In this document: one piece after another, positions 23,812-32,316 of the stretch
Position numbering within the stretch: position 1 is the first letter of the stretch
How the letters are laid out: every line of letters starts with the position of its first letter
Origin: Hymenobacter convexus
Lineage (GTDB): Bacteria; Bacteroidota; Bacteroidia; Cytophagales; Hymenobacteraceae
Length of the DNA stretch: 64,000 bases
Reading direction: 5' to 3'
NCBI RefSeq assembly: GCF_030580955.1
Contig: NZ_JAUQON010000004.1
Coordinates: 186,001-250,000 of the forward strand
Notes under the pieces: model-generated
The model's database searches: none
Told to the model about the DNA's origin: nothing
Seen by the model: the letters and a program-made list of their open reading frames with translations, nothing else
Made by a program: the position numbers and the translations under genes

Positions 23812-24180
23812 TTATGCTTCACCGTTAACCATCAAGTTGTCATACTTGCCAGTTGTTAGATTGATTACCAAACTGTAGTAACAATCTCCTCCATCCATAA
23901 CTAACTGAATGCTGCTTCTCCATCCATCATGTGCGTAGCAGAAACAATTCACCCAAACTAATTTATTCCCATGCTGGTCGATAACGCAAACGTATTGGCG
24001 TTTATAGACCTTTAATTTATTTTCTTCTGCGGCACGAGTTAAAAACAACTTCACTTTATTTAAATCGGCTTGATTAAGAGTGGCTTGTTTCACATCTTTT
24101 TCAAAGCCGTATATATCCCCATCAGAAGCATAATATGGCAGAACAACAAAATCAGAAGCTGGTGCAGCTCTTAGTTTCAT
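23812..24180 (-). CDS. Hypothetical AT-rich protein, probably the body of a frameshifted secreted protein
   Basis: 122 residues, no recognised domain. The sequence (DFVVLPYYASDGDIYGFEKD, then CVIDQHGNKLVWVNCFC, then YYSLVINLTTGKYD) looks like a small beta-rich secreted protein, but this frame lacks a signal peptide. A 28-codon frame ending right at this start (ATGA overlap) encodes a perfect signal peptide, so the two probably belong together with a one-base shift. Base composition is low (23 G/C of 60 in 24121-24180) compared with the neighbours, suggesting acquisition by transfer. It is divergent from the helicase gene. Confidence 0.55.
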   Translation of the reverse strand: MKLRAAPASDFVVLPYYASDGDIYGFEKDVKQATLNQADLNKVKLFLTRAAEENKLKVYKRQYVCVIDQHGNKLVWVNCFCYAHDGWRSSIQLVMDGGDCYYSLVINLTTGKYDNLMVNGEA

Positions 24181-24263
24181 AGCAGTGACGGATGTTGCGC
24201 ATCTGCATTAAACTCCAGCAATACCAAACCAAAACCAAGCAGCAATAATTTGTGCATTCTCAT
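24177..24263 (-). pseudogene. Detached signal peptide of the adjacent secreted protein (frameshift candidate)
   Basis: 28 codons from ATG 24263 (ATG 24257 and 24275 are alternatives). The product is a textbook Bacteroidota signal peptide, MRMHKLLLLGFGLVLLEF followed by NADAQ with an A-D-A-Q cleavage site, and it stops six residues later in TGA. The start codon of the next frame overlaps that stop. A single base gained or lost would join the two into one exported protein of about 150 residues. It could be an old frameshift, a sequencing error or translational coupling. Confidence 0.5.
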
Positions 24264-24302
24264 AATTATTGTCATTGCATTTGTAAATACAATCAAATAT
24301 AC

Positions 24303-27300
24303 ATGCCTCCCTCCTTCCGCATCTACTCCTCTTCGGCCGGCTCGGGGAAGACGTACCAATTAACGAAAGAATACCTGCTGCTGGCGCTGGGGGCCGATGA
24401 CCCGGCGTATTTCAAGCGGGTGCTGGCCATTACGTTTACCAACGATGCGGCGGGGGAAATGAAGCACCGCATTGTGGATGCGCTGCGGAATTTTGCCTAC
24501 CCGGCGGCGGGCAAGCCGGATGCGCTGCTGGCCGACATTGCGGCCGAGCTGCAGTTGCCGGCGGCGGAGGTGCGGCGGCGGGCGGCGGCCACGTTTCGGC
24601 TGGTGCTGTACCACTACGCCGATTTTGGGGTGAGCACGATTGACTCGTTTGTGCAGCGGATTGTGACGGCGTTTACCCGGGAATTGGGCTTGCCGGCCAC
24701 GTTTGAGGTGGAACTGGATACGGATGCGGTGCTGCAAAGCGCGGTGGCGGCCTTGCTGGACAAGGTGAACCGCGACCCGAACAGCAAGCTGCTGTCGCAG
24801 ACGCTGGCGGAATATGCGCTGGGACAGGCTGAGGAGGGCAAAAGCTGGAGCCGCCTGCCGGAGGAGCTGGCCGGGTTTGGCCGGGTGCTGTTTAATGAGA
24901 CGGTGCAGGAGGCGGTGGCGCAGCTGGACCGGTTGAGTCTGGCCGATTTTCGGCGGTTGGACAAGGAGATTCGGGCGCGGCGGACGGAGATTGAAGTGGC
25001 GTTTGGGCAGACGCGGGAGGTGGCGCTGGCGGTGCTGGACGCAGCGGGCGCGACGGAAGCCGACTTTTTCCAGGGTAAGCGGGGGATATTTGGCTACGTG
25101 CAGAAGGGCGTGGATTTGCTGGCGCCCGACGCGGGACCGAACAGCTACGTGCGCGCCACGCTGGCCGATGACAAATGGTACAGCGGCAAAATCAAGACGG
25201 CGACTGACCGGGAACGGGTGGATGCGGTTAAGGAACCGCTCGGCCAATTGGTGGCGACGCTGGATAAATTGCGCGCTGATTATTTACCGAATTATGTATT
25301 GTTGGCGGCGATGCAGCCGTATTTATTTCACGCTTCGCTGTTGAGTGAATTAAATAAAATAGTGGAGCAGATTAGCCGCGAGCGGAACGTGGTGTTGATT
25401 TCCGAATTTAACCGGCGCATTGCCAGCATTGTACTCACCGAGCCGGTGCCGTTTTTGTACGAGCGGCTGGGTGAGAAATACGAGCATATTCTGATTGACG
25501 AGTTTCAGGATACGTCCGTTTTGCAGTGGAATAATTTGCTGCCGCTGGTGGAAAACACGCTGGCGAATGGGCATTCCAGCTTGGCGGTGGGCGATGCCAA
25601 GCAGGCCATTTACCGCTGGCGCGGGGGCGAGATGGAGCAGATTCTGCGGCTGCACCAGGGCAACACGGAGGCGCTGGCTGCCCGCGCCCGCGAGCCGGAG
25701 ATGCGCGAGCTGCTGCGGGGGCGCTACGAGGCGTTTCGGGGGAAGCTGGAGCCGAAGGCGTTGCAGGTGAATTACCGGTCGGCGCGGGAGATTATTGATT
25801 TTAATAACTTGTTTTTTGAGGCGGTGAGTGGGCGGCACGAGGCGCTGGGGCTGGTGACGGGGATTTATGACGCGCACTTTGGGCAGCAGGTGCCGGAATC
25901 GCAGCGGACCGACCAGCAGGGGCATGTGGAATTGTTATTCACCCAGAAGGATGCACCGGCGTTGATTTTCGACCCGGCGGCCGGCACCTACACCGCCGAG
26001 CCCCTCCCCGGCCACGCGGCCGAGGCGCTGCTGGGCTACGACGAAAGCACCTGCTATCTCACTCTGCAGCTGGTGGAGCAGGCGCTGCGCGACGGGTATG
26101 AACTGCAGGATATTTCGGTGCTGTGCCGCACACGCTACGCCAGTAAAATCATTGCCAAGTTCTTGAAAGAACGGGGCTACGCTATTATTTCGGCCGATTC
26201 GCTGGCGCTGGAATTTGCGGAGGTGGTGAACCTGCTGGTAAGCATTTTGCGGGTATTGCACCAGCCGGCCGATACGCTGGCGCGGGCCGAAGCCCTACTA
26301 CTCGTGGACAAGGTGGTGCGCGGGTTGGCTCCCACGCCGGCGCGGGCGCGGCACATTGCGGCAGTGGCTAATGCGGCGGGCGGCACGTCATTTTTCGACG
26401 AGCTACGGGCGCTGGGCTACGACGTGAACGAGGCCGAAACCGGTAACCTGGGCCTCTACGAGCTGGCCGAGCGGCTGCTGAATTTGTTCGGGCTGCTGGG
26501 GCGCAACGGGGAGAGCGAGTACCTGTTTCGCTTCCTCGATTTGACGCTGGAATACAGCCTGAAATTTGGCAACAACCTGGGCAATTTCCTCACGCACTGG
26601 GAAGAGCGCAAGGGGCGCATCAGCATCAACGCACCGGGCGGACGGGCGGCCATCACCATCACCACGGTGCACAAGGCCAAGGGCTTGGCGTATGGGGTGG
26701 TGATTGTGCCCTTTGCCGACTGGAGCCTGGAGCCGCACCGGGGCACCCTGTTGTGGGGGCATTTGGAGGCGGGCCAGAAGCCCATCGAGCTGATGCCCGA
26801 TGTGGCGGTGGTGAGCCTGAGCAAGGGCATTCAACAGACGGTATTGGGCGGGCAGTACGATGAAGAGCGCGAGAAAACATTCCTCGAAGGGCTGAATACC
26901 CTATACGTGGCCTTCACCCGGCCGCGCCACCGCCTCTACGTCATCAGCAAGCGGCCGGAGACCCAGAAAACCACCAAAACCGACGAGTTGGACGCCGCCG
27001 CGCCCACCACTGCGGCCCGCACCGTGGCCGATTTGCTCCACGGCTACCTGCTGGGCCGCGGCGAGTGGCAGGCAGAACAGGTGTCTTTCGTGGTGTCGAA
27101 AGGCTCGTTGGCGGCGAAAAAAAAGGCCGACAGCGCCCCCATGGCGGCTACTTACGAGCTGACCAACCTGGCCGCCGCGCCCTGGGAGGAGCGCCTGAAG
27201 CTCCGCCGCCACGCCACCACACTCTTCGATTTTGATGAGCAAAAGGCCCAGAGCGAGTGGAACCGCAAGCTGCACTTTGCCCTGCGCCGCCTGCTCACGG

Positions 27301-27701
27301 CCGCCGATGTGGGCCGGGTGGCCAGCCAGCTCGTGGCCGAGGGGATACTGAGCGCCAAGGAGCGGCCCGCGCTGGTCGCCAGCCTCGAAACGCTGGTGAG
27401 CGACCCGCGCCTGGCCCCCTACTTCGCCCCGCACCTGAGCGTGGAAACGGAGCGCGAAATATTGGTGGGCGGCGTGAAGCTGCGCGACTACAAGCCCGAC
27501 CGCGTGGTGCTCGAACCCTCCCTCGAAGCCCACCACCGCCTGGGCGGCCGCGTCACGCTGCTGGATTTCCGCCTGCCCCCGCCGCAGGAGAAACACAAGC
27601 GCCTGCTGCGCAACTACGCCACGCTATTCGAGCAGTTGGGGTACGCGGAGGTGCGCGGGGTTATTTATTATTTCGGGACGGGGGAAGTGGTAGAGGTGTG
27701 A
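24303..27701 (+). CDS. UvrD/Rep superfamily helicase, AddA/RecB-like
   Basis: 1132 residues from ATG 24303 (MPPSFRIYSSSAGSGKT). The superfamily 1A motifs are present: Walker A SSAGSGKT at 10-17, motif Ia ITFTNDAAGEMKHRI, motif II DEFQDTS, motif III VGDAKQAIYRWRGG, motif IV VNYRSAREI, motif V TVHKAKGLAYGVV, and motif VI YVAFTRPRHRLY. The C-terminus keeps the outline of the PD-(D/E)XK nuclease (RDYKPDRVVLEP, then TLLDFRLPPPQEKHKRLLRNY), but the catalytic DYK-type lysine is Arg in DFR, so nuclease activity is doubtful. No AddB-like partner is in the window. A role in double-strand-break processing is inferred from the family. AT-rich orphans flank it on both sides. Confidence 0.9.
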   Translation: MPPSFRIYSSSAGSGKTYQLTKEYLLLALGADDPAYFKRVLAITFTNDAAGEMKHRIVDALRNFAYPAAGKPDALLADIAAELQLPAAEVRRRAAATFRLVLYHYADFGVSTIDSFVQRIVTAFTRELGLPATFEVELDTDAVLQSAVAALLDKVNRDPNSKLLSQTLAEYALGQAEEGKSWSRLPEELAGFGRVLFNETVQEAVAQLDRLSLADFRRLDKEIRARRTEIEVAFGQTREVALAVLDAAGATEADFFQGKRGIFGYVQKGVDLLAPDAGPNSYVRATLADDKWYSGKIKTATDRERVDAVKEPLGQLVATLDKLRADYLPNYVLLAAMQPYLFHASLLSELNKIVEQISRERNVVLISEFNRRIASIVLTEPVPFLYERLGEKYEHILIDEFQDTSVLQWNNLLPLVENTLANGHSSLAVGDAKQAIYRWRGGEMEQILRLHQGNTEALAARAREPEMRELLRGRYEAFRGKLEPKALQVNYRSAREIIDFNNLFFEAVSGRHEALGLVTGIYDAHFGQQVPESQRTDQQGHVELLFTQKDAPALIFDPAAGTYTAEPLPGHAAEALLGYDESTCYLTLQLVEQALRDGYELQDISVLCRTRYASKIIAKFLKERGYAIISADSLALEFAEVVNLLVSILRVLHQPADTLARAEALLLVDKVVRGLAPTPARARHIAAVANAAGGTSFFDELRALGYDVNEAETGNLGLYELAERLLNLFGLLGRNGESEYLFRFLDLTLEYSLKFGNNLGNFLTHWEERKGRISINAPGGRAAITITTVHKAKGLAYGVVIVPFADWSLEPHRGTLLWGHLEAGQKPIELMPDVAVVSLSKGIQQTVLGGQYDEEREKTFLEGLNTLYVAFTRPRHRLYVISKRPETQKTTKTDELDAAAPTTAARTVADLLHGYLLGRGEWQAEQVSFVVSKGSLAAKKKADSAPMAATYELTNLAAAPWEERLKLRRHATTLFDFDEQKAQSEWNRKLHFALRRLLTAADVGRVASQLVAEGILSAKERPALVASLETLVSDPRLAPYFAPHLSVETEREILVGGVKLRDYKPDRVVLEPSLEAHHRLGGRVTLLDFRLPPPQEKHKRLLRNYATLFEQLGYAEVRGVIYYFGTGEVVEV

Positions 27702-27705
27702 GGAA

Positions 27706-28242
27706 TCAAGCCGCGAAAAACTCCTTATTAACTGCAGTTCCCCAGCCATGAAACTTCGAAAATTCCGAACGTTCAAACCGGCTTAAATCAGGTAATGGTA
27801 GTTGTGGTTGGTTCATTAAATCAATTACAATCATTGTTTCGTCAAACGTGCTTTTGCTATAACCAGCAGTTCCTGCATACAAATTAGCAAAGCCTATGTC
27901 CGCAACTGTATCTATCATTGTAACCAATGTTTCTGGGAGAGACAGGTACAGCTTCTGATACGCTTTGGACTGCGGGTGTTTTAAAAAAGTAACATTTTCA
28001 AATTTCTCGCTGGCGCTACTATTTAAAATAACTGTTGGCAAAAACCCTGTAATCTCATACTCCCATTCATCTAAAGAATTAGATGGAGTGAATTCCCATA
28101 GTTTCTCTAAAAGCGCTTGCACCAAAGTATCATCTTGCAGATTCAGGTGTTTGAAATATATTTCTAGGCAAGTAATACTAAAGGCGACCCGCCCTCGGAT
28201 TGAAGTTTCTTTCAGTCGGTCAGCAAATGTTATGTGTTGCAT
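27706..28242 (-). CDS. Hypothetical protein, AT-rich, no recognised domain
   Basis: 178 residues beginning MQHITFADRLKETSIRGR. No family recognised. There is no signal peptide. The sequence mixes helices (RVAFSITCLEIYFKHLN, LVQALLEKLWEF) with charged loops and reads like a soluble cytosolic protein; proteins of this size and style often turn up as immunity-like orphans, but nothing here proves it. Base composition is clearly lower than the flanking genes, and it is tail-to-tail with the helicase gene with only four bases between. Probably acquired by transfer. Confidence 0.65.
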   Translation of the reverse strand: MQHITFADRLKETSIRGRVAFSITCLEIYFKHLNLQDDTLVQALLEKLWEFTPSNSLDEWEYEITGFLPTVILNSSASEKFENVTFLKHPQSKAYQKLYLSLPETLVTMIDTVADIGFANLYAGTAGYSKSTFDETMIVIDLMNQPQLPLPDLSRFERSEFSKFHGWGTAVNKEFFAA

Positions 28243-28278
28243 ATTTTTTCAAATGTCATAAGAAACACACCTTCAACA

Positions 28279-28572
28279 ATGGGCAAAGAATACTTCATCA
28301 AATGTCAGAAACTCGATACCCAAGCAACTCGACGATTTCTTGAGCAGCGCTTTACTGTATTGGAAACAGCAGTAGGAGCTTTTGAGCTTTCGCTACGAGG
28401 TGCTACGCCAGAGCCGACAAGTGATTGGGTACCCGTAGTAGTTGCGTTTGAAACTGACGGTGTTTATTTCCTTGACAATTTAGCTTCTCCTTTCCAAGCG
28501 GCAAGCATTTTCATGCAGCTTGTTGACTTCTTATTGTCAAGGTCAGAAGTAATTACAATTACGGAGCCTTAA
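28279..28572 (+). CDS. Hypothetical small protein, AT-rich
   Basis: 97 residues from ATG 28279 (MGKEYFIKCQKLDTQA); the frame is open to 28234 but would then overlap the divergent gene's start. No domain recognised. It looks like a compact alpha/beta protein (RRFLEQRFTVLETAVGAFEL, then PVVVAFETDGVYFLDN). It is divergent from the 178-residue orphan, and both belong to the same AT-rich island. The frame continues past its TAA into a GC-rich stretch, described separately, that may be the remnant of a resident gene. Confidence 0.6.
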   Translation: MGKEYFIKCQKLDTQATRRFLEQRFTVLETAVGAFELSLRGATPEPTSDWVPVVVAFETDGVYFLDNLASPFQAASIFMQLVDFLLSRSEVITITEP

Positions 28573-28587
28573 TCCGGCAGCAAATCG

Positions 28588-28722
28588 GTGAGTAAGAAAG
28601 ACACCGCGAAGCTGGAGCTGCGCAAGGTGCTGCAAGCCGTGGTGTACGGGTTGAAGGCCAATTTCCCGGACACGTTCGAGGCCGAGCTGCGCAGCTGGGG
28701 CTTTCGGAAGGAGAGCTATTAG
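28588..28722 (+). pseudogene. GC-rich 3' gene remnant or 44-aa frame
   Basis: From GTG 28588 to TAG 28722, in frame with and 18 bases after the stop of the preceding orphan. The product (SKKDTAKLELRKVLQAVVYG, then NFPDTFEAELRSWGFRKESY) is helical and uses the high-GC codons of the chromosome, unlike the orphan before it. It looks like the C-terminal end of a resident gene left beside an AT-rich insertion, but may be a genuine small gene. Confidence 0.35.
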
Positions 28723-28725
28723 GTT

Positions 28726-28790
28726 GTAGCGCGGACTTTTAGTCCGCGGGGTTCAGTTTTGTTCACTCGCGGACTAAAAGTCCGCGCTAC
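28726..28790. repeat. Perfect inverted repeat, GTAGCGCGGAC family
   Basis: GTAGCGCGGACTTTTAGTCC... (28726-28748) and its exact reverse complement (28768-28790) form a 23-pair stem around a 19-base loop. Each arm is itself partly palindromic (CGGACTTTTAGTCCG). It lies just before the LRR-kinase gene. Confidence 0.9.
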
Positions 28791-28806
28791 GCCGACCTTT
28801 GCCCCC

Positions 28807-30141
28807 ATGCACACCCTTGCCCAACTGCGCGCTGGCCAGCTTCACGGCCTCGCGCGCCTCGACCTTGCCGAAGGCCTCTCCGAATTTCCCCGCGAAATCT
28901 TCGACCTGGCCGACACGCTCGAAGTCCTCAACCTGAGCGGCAACGCGCTGACGGCGCTGCCCGATGACCTGGGCCGTCTGCATAAGCTACAGGTGCTATT
29001 TTGTTCCGATAACCAATTCACCGAAGTACCGGCAGCGGTTGGCCAGTGCTTAGCTCTGCAAATGGTGGGCTTCAAGGCCAACCAGATACGCACGCTGCCG
29101 GGCGCGGCCCTGCCGCCCGCCCTGCGCTGGCTCATTCTTACCGACAATCAATTGGAAGCGCTGCCCGCAGAAATTGGCCATTGCCAGCAGCTGCAGAAAC
29201 TGATGCTGGCCGGCAACCGCCTCACCACCCTGCCCGAAACGCTGGCGAACTGCACCAATCTGGAGCTGCTGCGCATCGCCGCCAACCAACTTACGGAACT
29301 GCCGGCGTGGCTGCTGCGTCTGCCGCGACTCTCCTGGCTGGCGTATGCCGGCAACCCATTTTCGCGTCCGCTGGAAGCTGCCGCTGAGCAAAATCAGCCC
29401 ATCGGGCCCATCGACTGGGCTGCCTTGCTACTGGCAGAACCACTGGGCGAGGGCGCATCGGGTGTCATTTACCGGGCGTGGTGGCAGCAGCCCAACACCG
29501 ACGCCACCGAGGTGGCCGTGAAGCTTTTCAAAGGGGCCGTGACCAGCGACGGCCTGCCGCACTGCGAGATGCTGGCCTGCCTGAAGGCCGGCGCGCACCC
29601 CAACCTGATTGCCGTGGAAGGCAAAGTGCGCCACCACCCGGCCAGCGCCGAGGGATTGGTGTTGGAATTGATTGACGACGCTTTTGCCAACCTGGGCGGC
29701 CCGCCCAGCCTGGCTTCCTGCACGCGCGACGTGTATGCTCCCGGCACAGCGTTCACCCTTTCTACGGCGCTGGCTATTGCCCAGGGTATTGCCGCCGCCG
29801 CCGCGCATTTGCATGCCCAAGGCATCCTGCACGGCGATTTATATGCCCACAACATCCTCACCACGGCCGATGGAAACGCCCTACTGGGCGACTTCGGCGC
29901 GGCCTGCTTTTTTGAGGTGGCTGCCGCCTATGCCCCCGCCCTGCAACGGCTGGAAGTGCGGGCTTTCGCCTGCCTGCTGGAGGAACTGCTGCAACACTGC
30001 CCCGCCACGGCCGCCACGGAAGCAGCTGTGGCTCAGCTGTGGGCGCTGCAGCAACGCTGTGGACAGGCCGCCACGGCCAGCCGGCCGTTGATGGCCGAGA
30101 TTGAGCAGGCGTTGGCGGAGGTTGCGGCCGGTTTAGGCTAG
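28807..30141 (+). CDS. Leucine-rich-repeat protein kinase
   Basis: 444 residues from ATG 28807 (MHTLAQLRAGQLHG). Residues 15-190 are about seven LRRs of the typical LxxLxLxxNxLxxLP kind. A eukaryotic-like protein kinase domain follows (about 205-440): P-loop GEGASGV at 214-220, ATP lysine K239 in VAVKLF, catalytic loop HGDLYAHN (D344, N349) with HGD in place of HRD, and magnesium motif DFG at 362-364. All key residues are present, so it is probably active on Ser/Thr or Tyr. No signal peptide or membrane helix is visible, so it is cytosolic. The partner sensed by the LRRs is unknown. A GACCTTTG box ends five bases before the start. Confidence 0.92.
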   Translation: MHTLAQLRAGQLHGLARLDLAEGLSEFPREIFDLADTLEVLNLSGNALTALPDDLGRLHKLQVLFCSDNQFTEVPAAVGQCLALQMVGFKANQIRTLPGAALPPALRWLILTDNQLEALPAEIGHCQQLQKLMLAGNRLTTLPETLANCTNLELLRIAANQLTELPAWLLRLPRLSWLAYAGNPFSRPLEAAAEQNQPIGPIDWAALLLAEPLGEGASGVIYRAWWQQPNTDATEVAVKLFKGAVTSDGLPHCEMLACLKAGAHPNLIAVEGKVRHHPASAEGLVLELIDDAFANLGGPPSLASCTRDVYAPGTAFTLSTALAIAQGIAAAAAHLHAQGILHGDLYAHNILTTADGNALLGDFGAACFFEVAAAYAPALQRLEVRAFACLLEELLQHCPATAATEAAVAQLWALQQRCGQAATASRPLMAEIEQALAEVAAGLG

Positions 30142-30180
30142 CGGATGGCGCTGGTTGAGGGTGTGAAGCATTAATAAACA

Positions 30181-30269
30181 CGTTATGCAGAGCGCAGCGA
30201 AGCATCTCTACCGCGCAGGTAATTTATTTACTCTTGCGGTAAAGATGCTTCGCTGCGCTCTGCATGACG
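30181..30269. repeat. Palindromic intergenic repeat, copy 3 (short-arm variant)
   Basis: CGTTATGCAGAGCGCAGCGA and its near-exact reverse complement ending at 30269 form a stem around an AT-rich loop. It carries the variant CAGAGCGCAGCGAAG instead of CTGAGCGCAGCCGAAG. It lies between convergent genes. Confidence 0.9.
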
Positions 30270-30302
30270 GACTAAACTTAATTGATGCCTCCGCCCTTAG
30301 CG

Positions 30303-31229
30303 CTATTTCGTCAGCCAGCCGTTAGCGTCGAACCAGTTGCGAAGGCGGTCGGTCCAGAGGTCTTTGGTGGTTTTGTTGTTCAGGCCGAAGCCGTGTCCGC
30401 CTTTGGGGTAGAGGTGCATTTCGGCCGCTACGCCGTGGCGCAGACAGGCTTGGTAAAACACGATGCTGTTGTTGACGGGCACCGTGCGGTCGTCCTGGGC
30501 GTGCACGAGGAAGGTGGGTGGCGTCTGGGCGCTCACTTGCAACTCGTTGGAATACTGCCGCACTAGCGCCGGCATGGGCGTTTTGCCCAATAGGTTGTCG
30601 CGCGAGCCGGCGTGCCGCAGCGTGTCATTGAAGCTGATAACCGGATACATGAGCACCAGAAACGCGGGCCGCACCGATTCCGAACCGGGGTTGGCCCCCA
30701 CCGGCCTGGCAAATTGGGTGCCCGCCGTAGCCGCCAGGTGCCCGCCCGCCGAGAAGCCCATAATGCCGATGCGCTCGGGGTTGAGGCTGTACTTGGCGGC
30801 CTGCTGGCGCACGAGGCGCAGGGCCTGCTGGGCGTCGAGCAGCGGCGCAATAGATTTGTCGGGCTGGCTCTGGTCGTTGGGCAGGCGGTACTTCAGCACA
30901 AAGGCCGTCACGCCCATCTCGTTCAGGCGCTTGGCCACGTCGTAGCCCTCGCTGTCGATGGACAGGCGGGTATAGCCGCCGCCCGGGCAGATGATGACGG
31001 CCGTGCCGTTGGCCGTGCCCGCCGGCGGCAGAAAAACCGTGAGGTTGGGCTGCACCACGTTGGAGATGCGCACCCCGCCATTGGGCAGCGTCAGGCTGGT
31101 TTCCTGCACCGCGCTGGGCTTCGAGTCGGGCACGGTGCCGGTGTAAAGGGGAAAGGTTTGCTGGGCTGCCACCCGACCAGCCGTCAGCACGGCGAAGGTG
31201 AGCAAGCCAAAAAATGGAGTCTTTTTCAT
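30303..31229 (-). CDS. Secreted alpha/beta hydrolase, acetylxylan-esterase-like
   Basis: 308 residues with a signal peptide ending RVAAQ. The hydrolase core shows an oxyanion loop CPGGGYTRL, nucleophile in GIMGFSAGGHLA, an acid in VHAQDDRTVP and the histidine in PKGGHGFGL. This is the BD-FAE/pectin-acetylesterase-like group often found among carbohydrate esterases of Bacteroidota, which remove acetyl groups from plant polysaccharides in the periplasm or outside the cell. No glycoside hydrolase gene lies beside it here, so the substrate is open. It is divergent from the next gene. Confidence 0.9.
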   Translation of the reverse strand: MKKTPFFGLLTFAVLTAGRVAAQQTFPLYTGTVPDSKPSAVQETSLTLPNGGVRISNVVQPNLTVFLPPAGTANGTAVIICPGGGYTRLSIDSEGYDVAKRLNEMGVTAFVLKYRLPNDQSQPDKSIAPLLDAQQALRLVRQQAAKYSLNPERIGIMGFSAGGHLAATAGTQFARPVGANPGSESVRPAFLVLMYPVISFNDTLRHAGSRDNLLGKTPMPALVRQYSNELQVSAQTPPTFLVHAQDDRTVPVNNSIVFYQACLRHGVAAEMHLYPKGGHGFGLNNKTTKDLWTDRLRNWFDANGWLTK

Positions 31230-31368
31230 AGAAAGAACAATTGGATGTTACGTTTCAGCTTATGCCAAATACTGGCACAATACAGGATTGATATAGAATT
31301 TTTTGACGAAAATTAGTCAAAATACAACCAAAAATGAACCTTGCCGTAGCCGGACGGGTCTGGGTAGC

Positions 31369-32190
31369 ATGCGAAAGACCACTCTGCTGGCCGCCGCCGC
31401 CCTGCTGGGCAGCCCCGGACTCACCCTGGCCCAAAACACCGCCGAGGAAAACAACCCCAACGTGGACGCCCCCTTCGTGCGGAACATTCGCGCCGACCGT
31501 CCCGGCCAAACCATCACGGCCCAGGTGCTCCAGCCCGGCCGCGTGCAGCTCGAAACGGGCTTCCAGCGGCAATTTGGCGGCACGAGCCTCGCCCAAAGCC
31601 TGAGCGCCGGCACGTTGCGCATCGGTTTCTTCAACAGCATGGAGCTGCGCGTGACGCAGGGCTACTTCCACAACGGCCCCACCGTCCTCACCGAGGCCGG
31701 GGCCGTGGAAGCCCGCGGCTATGCGCCGGTGGTAGTGGGCACCAAGCTCATGCTTTCGCCCAACTACGATACCCGCACCCAGGTAGCCATTCTGGTGGAA
31801 GCGGCCGTGCCCAACACGGGCAGCGCCGGCCTGCGCAGCAGCACCTGGGCCCCCGGTGGCCGCCTGCTTGTGAGCGAGCAGATTGGTGAGCGCTACGGCC
31901 TGGAAGCCAACTTCGGCTTCAGCCAGCGCGGCGTCACGGCCAAAGACATTTCCAACGGCCAGTTCCTGGGCACGCTGGCCCTCAACGGGCCCCTCACCGA
32001 CAAAACCGGCTTTTTTGTAGAAGCCTACGGCGGCGGCCGTTCCAACCTGAGCACCGGTACCACCACGGGCCTCTACTGGCGCCCCATCCCCCAGATGCGG
32101 GTTGATGTGACGGCTGGCCAGGCCATTAGCGGCCTCGCGGCGGGCACCTCCACGGTGGGTGCGGGCCTCACTTTCAAGCTCGGGCAGTAA
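31369..32190 (+). CDS. Outer-membrane beta-barrel transporter-like protein (phenol MetA family type)
   Basis: 273 residues from ATG 31369 (MRKTTLLAAAALLGS), with a signal peptide ending LTLAQ. The rest has alternating polar/hydrophobic strands with aromatic girdles (VQLETGFQRQFGG, MELRVTQGYFHN, YGLEANFGFSQRG, FFVEAYGGGRS), typical of a small outer-membrane barrel. The start RADRPGQTITAQVLQPGRVQ matches proteins annotated as MetA-pathway-of-phenol-degradation transporters. The function is unproven. A strong terminator follows. Confidence 0.8.
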   Translation: MRKTTLLAAAALLGSPGLTLAQNTAEENNPNVDAPFVRNIRADRPGQTITAQVLQPGRVQLETGFQRQFGGTSLAQSLSAGTLRIGFFNSMELRVTQGYFHNGPTVLTEAGAVEARGYAPVVVGTKLMLSPNYDTRTQVAILVEAAVPNTGSAGLRSSTWAPGGRLLVSEQIGERYGLEANFGFSQRGVTAKDISNGQFLGTLALNGPLTDKTGFFVEAYGGGRSNLSTGTTTGLYWRPIPQMRVDVTAGQAISGLAAGTSTVGAGLTFKLGQ

Positions 32191-32221
32191 TACCAACGGG
32201 TTGCTTGCTGCACTATCCATC

Positions 32222-32253
32222 CAAAAAGCCTGCGCCGCAACGCAGGCTTTTTG
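32222..32253 (+). terminator. Terminator after the outer-membrane protein gene
   Basis: CAAAAAGCCTGCG (32222-32234) pairs perfectly with 32241-32253 (CGCAGGCTTTTTG) around a six-base loop. Confidence 0.9.
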
Positions 32254-32316
32254 CGTTAAAGGTTCATTCAAGTAGGTTAACATCTTTAACCGGCCGAAGC
32301 TTTACAAGCCCTGATT

